Shown piece after piece: positions 59,901 through 64,000 of a stretch of 64,000 nt of DNA. A program made the translations under genes and the position numbers. The notes below the pieces were generated by a model, which saw nothing but the letters and a program-made list of their open reading frames with translations, ran no database searches and was not told where the DNA came from. The DNA comes from Heliopora coerulea (Eukaryota > Cnidaria > Anthozoa > Scleralcyonacea > Helioporidae), in assembly GCA_030142905.1 (NCBI GenBank), contig JASJOG010000135.1, forward strand, positions 806,001 to 870,000. Direction: 5' to 3'. Each line of letters opens with the position of its first letter. Position 1 is the first letter of the stretch.

Positions 59901-62900
59901 GAGATTGCCTGATCTTTGATTTTTGCGATCAAAATGACGCTCTCTGATTGGTTGTTAAGCGGTTAAGACCCTACGATATATTGCCCTCTCGGGCGAAGCG
60001 CCTATTATTCCTTGCCGGTAAGTTTTGGTGTGAAAATTTCTGAGCTGCCTTTAATAAAGTTTAAGGAGAAATGGATATACCCATGTTAGAAACCTTGAAG
60101 AATAAAATCTACTTTGACACAAGTGCTGCAGATCTTAAAAAAAGCTATTTGTATATAAGAAAGACAATGTTCAACTGGTGGAATTATATTTAAGTGGAAT
60201 GAGAAAGTAACAAGGTAAGGTAAACAGCTACAGCTGATGACGTAAACACAGTTAAACTGAAAAAAGAAAACCAACCAAAAGTCGTATGATAAATTCCTTG
60301 CTCGATACGTATGCGAAGGTATTTGCTTTTGGTTCTTTTGCACGAACCTTGCTCCTTCCTCGCACGGTCTGTGCGAAAATTTCAGACAAATATTTTCCCA
60401 TACTAACCTCAAACTCGGTTAGTAAGTCTTTAATGTGTTTTTGGTGTTGCCAATAATCGATATCACAAGGACATCGGGTTTTTCCAGAGGTAATTCCTGT
60501 CTTGCATGTTATTACATCACAATGATCCCTAATAAAAGTGGATCGAATTCATTTGTCCATTTCCTCTAAGAAATTCCCTCGACCGAAATTTTTAATAACA
60601 GCATGGGATTATGAACCCATAAAACAGTTATTTGGTGGCTTTTGAAGTAAAAATCTAAAGTTTTGATTTTTGAAACCTTGCATCGGCTGAGAGAAATGAG
60701 TTGTATTGCACCCTCATATGACAAGAATGAGTTTCTTTTTCTTGGAAAAAAAGCCTTTTTCCCTTTTTATGAATTTGAAAGGTACTTCATTACTTGTTAA
60801 TTTACCGCCTAAACTTGCTGGTTTGTCGGGAAAACTAGGCAAGGCAGGTCGACGCCATATTGGTGTCGATAGATAGCAAACACATTATGGGCAAAAAGCT
60901 TATTCTCTTTACTATCTAATTATTATAATTTACATTATTTTTAGGAAAAGTTTGCTCGTATGGCAATTGCTGCTTATACCATTGAATCCATGGCATACTT
61001 AACAGCTGGTATGGTGGACCGAGGAGAAGATTGCTCTCTTGAGGCAGCAATGTGTAAAGTATGCGTTGTTTATTCTATTAGGGTTTTTTAATGGATAAAA
61101 TCCTTAGGCCCAGTTTACACCTGTCTTAAGAAACGGCGAGAGATCCGTCCCGACTATGATTCTAAGGACAATCACCTCCACACTGTTCGGGATTTATCTT
61201 TGAAACATAGGTGATTCTGGTTCTTGCGATCCTCACGGTCAGTACTACGACCGTCAGTGACTGTACTGAAAATATGTTCACAGATGTCGAAAGACGTCAC
61301 CGTGAAGGAGAATACGAAAAATCCCCTGATTCTTACGACAAGTGTTAACCGGCCTTTAATAAACATACCACTGAAAAGAATGTTTACCTTCGGTGTAGAT
61401 TTTTGGTTCGGAAGGTGTATGGGAAAGCGTCAATGAAGCATTACAGACTTTGGGAGGTATAATTCAGATACACAGATTCATAGAGACAGACAGACAGACC
61501 GTCTGTATGTCTTACTATCCTTTCTACCTCATTCTATCCATATCTCTTTCTTATTTCCACCTGCGCTTCCTTCCTTCTTTCTATTTGATAGTCTTTTTAT
61601 ACTTTTTCTCACTATTTTACTACAATATCGCTGATCGTCAATATTCTGTCTTCACTTGTTAAGGTCTTGGCTATATGAAAGCGTTCCCATATGAAAGAAT
61701 CTTACGAGATACGAGGATATTGATGATATTTGAGGTGAAAAAATTGAATTAACACTACATCCACGAGGGGTGGCCTCACTGCACCTCAAGGGAGAACAGT
61801 TTAGTTATTGCTGATTATCCATAGCGGGTTATCCTGTTTAAACGAATACTTACATACCTACTCCCTTCCTCCCTCCCTCACTCACTCACCCACTAACTCA
61901 CTCACGAACGTTGATAAGGGCGGGCAGTGGGATGGATAAGTTACCCCAGGGCGAATCAATATGATCTCCTGAAGACCCCGGTTATTCGTTGGTAGTCTCC
62001 TCGATTGACTCACGGCTCCCTGTCCCTACTGTTAAATATTTTTCTTCATTGTTGTTCAAACATAATCTTGTACGCTTCGTAGGCTTTTCCCCTAACCACT
62101 TTAACCTTTAAGAACTCTTTTAGTTAAACCAATCCTTTTTTTTTCCATCCTACAGGGAACCAACGAAATCCTTCGAATGTTTATAGCTTTAACGGGAATG
62201 CAATATGCAGGAGAAAACTTGCAGAAACTTTTGAAGTAAGTACATCTTTCCGTGGATGTAAATCCACGAGTTGAAGTGGGAGGGATGATTTTCAATTTCG
62301 AAACTACAAATTTTGCTCTCATTCGCGTGTCCTTACGACTTTCACCTTTACAGTGTACATCTTTTGTTCTCAGACTTGCGGTACAATGTTGCGTTACTTG
62401 GCAGTTCCAGTTCGCGGTTTGATAATTCAAATTTATTTTAATGCGAAATTTCTTAATTGAGAATATTAAACTACTTTTTGTTATGATTTGGACGACATTG
62501 TGCGTAGCCGAACTTGTAAAGTATATGATTTCAGTGGCAAATCTATATCATTCTTTTTCCTACCTAAAATATTAACACCTCTAATTCTTTGTAGAGCTCT
62601 AAAAAGTCCTCTTTCTAATCGTGGTCTTTTAATGGATACCCTTTTGAAACGAGCAAAGCATTCAGCAGGTATTAAGAACAAAATAAACATTGAAGGTGCA
62701 GTTCACCCGAGATTAAAGGTAAAGTGCTGTCTTTATTTACAAACTGTACACATCCCTGGAACCAAATACGTATATTTTCTGGACAAATTGAAGAAAGCTC
62801 CATAAATAGAAATAACCCAAGATGTGTCATTCGTTCGTTGATCTCTTAGAACAGCGCCAGTCAGCTGGAAGAGAATGTGGTTGACTTCGGTGTGACGTGT

Positions 62901-64000
62901 GAAAAATTACTCAGGAAATATAAGAAGGTTTGATGGTTAATGCTAATATTTTTACAGAAGTTACGGATGAATGATCTGCTGTAAATCTCTGAATGTTTTA
63001 AGTTGCTGTTGCGAAATATTTGTGCATTGGTTCCCGAGGTGACAGAGTAATGATTTGTTTGATGCCTTACAATAAAAGGGGTTTAAGCTAATCCATATGT
63101 CCATGTACCGGTGTGTCTGTCAGATTTAGAAAACAGAAAATAATTTTCGTGTTTCCGTCGAGCTTTATAAAATAACACTCATCCTACTCACACTGTGATT
63201 GGACGAGCTTGATTTTCTCTGAATACTGAGACACCGACGTCATTTTTATTTTGTATTAGAGTACAGAGACATGGACGACGACACGAGAACTTAAAAAGAC
63301 TTTGGTTACTTTATAAAACAAATAGGAAATATAGCTTTAGTGTCTCTGTGCTGTGATAGAAACATTCGTGACGCCATTTTATCTGAGAAAACACCTGAAA
63401 ACACTCGGCTTCGCCTAAGCATTTTCCCGGTTGAAATGACGTCATTCACGTGTCCATCACAACACAGGGACACTCAAGCAATTCTCTATTTGTTACATAG
63501 AAACGAGAGAGAACGTTTGGCAGAACGAGAAATGGCAGTTGGAACCCAAAACCCGAAGGACTAGTGTTTCCTCAGCCATTTCTCGTTTAACCTTTAGTGT
63601 TTCACCATATCGAGATCTTCCAAACTACCACGAGCGTTTCTACACCTGGGGGGGGGGATGTTTTATTCTTCCTTAATCAGCTAACTCGTCGAAATCACAA
63701 AAAGGACTATTTTATAGTCATAAAGTCATAGATCCTCCTTACCGTTCAAGACGGCACATGTGATGGAATGATGATTTCCATGTTTCTGAGCTATCGAAAC
63801 ACAACTTTCACTCTGCACGTTTACAAAATGTTATTTTGCAAACGGTTTCGTAGGTCACTGTTGATACCAAACCTTCTTTCAAAATCGTTAGATTTCTTAT
63901 TTGAAATTTCCACATATTTCTATTTGCTCAATTCGTTAATGATGTCTTATTTCCTTTTGATGACAGACTATTGTAGATCAACAGTTGCTTTTAAAAAGGA
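50948..64000 (+). CDS. ACAD9: ACAD9: mitochondrial acyl-CoA dehydrogenase family member 9, complex I assembly factor (3' end beyond window)
   Basis: Exons, joined in frame: 50948-51100, 53384-53477, 54695-54796, 55406-55512, 55693-55793, 55974-56052, 56161-56232, 56711-56813, 57373-57446, 59431-59506, 59612-59682, 60945-61058, 61399-61456, 61664-61734, 62156-62235, 62595-62718, 62850-62927 and 63967 onward. All have AG/GT borders and sum to 519 codons before the last. Exon 1 is an Arg-containing mitochondrial presequence ending FAKELFVG, a hallmark of this family. The acyl-CoA dehydrogenase signature CLTEPSSGSDAAS spans exons 5-6. The catalytic base is Glu425 in IFEGTNEIL (exons 14-15). HPRLK and the long C-terminal domain distinguish it from short-chain enzymes. 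VLCAD (ACADVL) is the alternative, but exon 1 favours ACAD9. FAD-dependent long-chain acyl-CoA oxidation and binding to complex I assembly proteins are known for the family. About 70-100 C-terminal residues are missing off the edge. Confidence 0.95.
52709..52819 (+). pseudogene. N-terminal fragment of a Crypton/KIAA1958-like protein
   Basis: An ATG frame of 37 codons contains [20 protein letters not shown]. It resembles the start of the tyrosine-recombinase-related proteins (Crypton, KIAA1958-like) common in invertebrate genomes, where a VSEEEI-xx-LLE-x-A-x-P-x-x-T-K motif opens the protein. It ends at TAA and nothing of the recombinase follows. Copies I and III have the ATGGCTTC start but not this motif. 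Confidence 0.4.
52822..52915. repeat. palindrome in ACAD9 intron 1
   Basis: GATTATGAGCTTGAGATTTC and its reverse complement face each other around GGGCTTTGCCC, giving arms of about 40 bases. Copies I and III have a related but imperfect form. Confidence 0.75.
53703..54175. mobile_element. pogo/Tigger-like MITE in ACAD9 intron 2
   Basis: The ends CAGTGGAGCCTTGCTATAAC and, inward from the right, CAGCGGAGCCTCGTTATAAC are inverted repeats. They are flanked by TA on both sides (53701-53702 and 54176-54177), as for Tc1/mariner-superfamily elements of the pogo/Tigger type. Copies I and III have the uninterrupted sequence ACAGTATCTCTAGATC, so the insertion is specific to the real gene. Confidence 0.9.
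56290..56640 (+). repeat. pyrimidine-rich tract in ACAD9 intron 7
   Basis: TTTC and CTTTTC runs cover most of this part of the intron and create long Phe/Ser/Leu-rich ORFs that are not genes. It lies 70 bases upstream of exon 8. Confidence 0.85.
56915..57032. repeat. hairpin MITE in ACAD9 intron 8
   Basis: The arms 56915-56962 and 56985-57032 (ATACATGGGCGTTTGGAGAT and its reverse complement) have few mismatches around a 22-base loop. It is only 102 bases after the exon 8 donor. Confidence 0.85.
57447..59430 (+). other. ACAD9 intron 9
   Basis: It has normal GTATGA and TTTCAG ends. A small inverted repeat around GAGGAAGACAA (about 59040-59095) is the only structure noted. No nested gene is seen. 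Confidence 0.75.
59683..60944 (+). other. ACAD9 intron 11
   Basis: It has GTAATT and TTTTTAG ends. No coding or repeat structure that I can define. Confidence 0.75.
62928..63966 (+). other. ACAD9 intron 17
   Basis: It starts GTTTGA and ends GATGACAG before the last visible exon. It contains a run of ten G near 63650 and short ORFs without domains. Confidence 0.7.

Overview
The window is animal nuclear DNA: AT-rich, with canonical GT-AG introns, a split mitochondrial gene, and dense short DNA transposons and tRNA-derived SINEs. The style of the transposons and gene families suggests a cnidarian, probably an anthozoan such as a stony coral. That placement is inference, not proof.

Left part (1-31 kb). 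This is a tandem array of four paralogous genes, all on the + strand, named here A (8868-10508), B (18124-19758), C (25226-26788) and D (29480-31081). Each coding region is a single exon of about 545 codons. It encodes a protein I cannot name: an N-terminal Met-Gly-x-x-x-Ser myristoylation-type start, four divergent repeats of about 105 residues, and a Pro/Ser-rich tail ending in a PPSY (PPxY-class) motif. All four have a conserved 3' splice site 10-16 bases before the ATG, so each probably has a separate 5' noncoding exon; candidate donors are at about 3520, 14456, 23482 and 28116. A and B look intact. C has a stop that removes only the PPSY tail. D has an in-frame TGA at codon 50. A segment of about 2.1 kb is duplicated at 1-2385 and 11097-13158, so A and B lie in duplicated units. 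The A intron carries a SINE palindrome, a retroelement scrap and a decayed hAT transposon with both ends. A cluster of hairpin MITEs in TA-rich microsatellites fills 19.9-22.0 kb.

Middle (31-34 kb). Mostly unexplained noncoding sequence with one Harbinger-like MITE.

Right part (34-64 kb). The clear gene is ACAD9, the mitochondrial acyl-CoA dehydrogenase family member and complex I assembly factor. I could place 18 exons from 50948 to the right edge; the last is cut by the window. Its 5' end (upstream sequence, exon 1, intron 1, exon 2 and part of intron 2) lies in a nested segmental duplication: copy I (+, about 34.0-38.0 kb), copy II (-, about 38.0-44.5 kb, upstream part only), copy III (-, about 45.5-48.6 kb, exons 1 and 2 intact but isolated) and copy IV (+, about 48.6-54.6 kb, part of the real gene). 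Remnants of a coiled-coil gene travel with the copies; the best copy is at 43728-44457 on the - strand. A CR1/jockey-type LINE interrupts copy II, SINE sequence sits at several breakpoints, and copy-specific MITEs date the events relative to each other.
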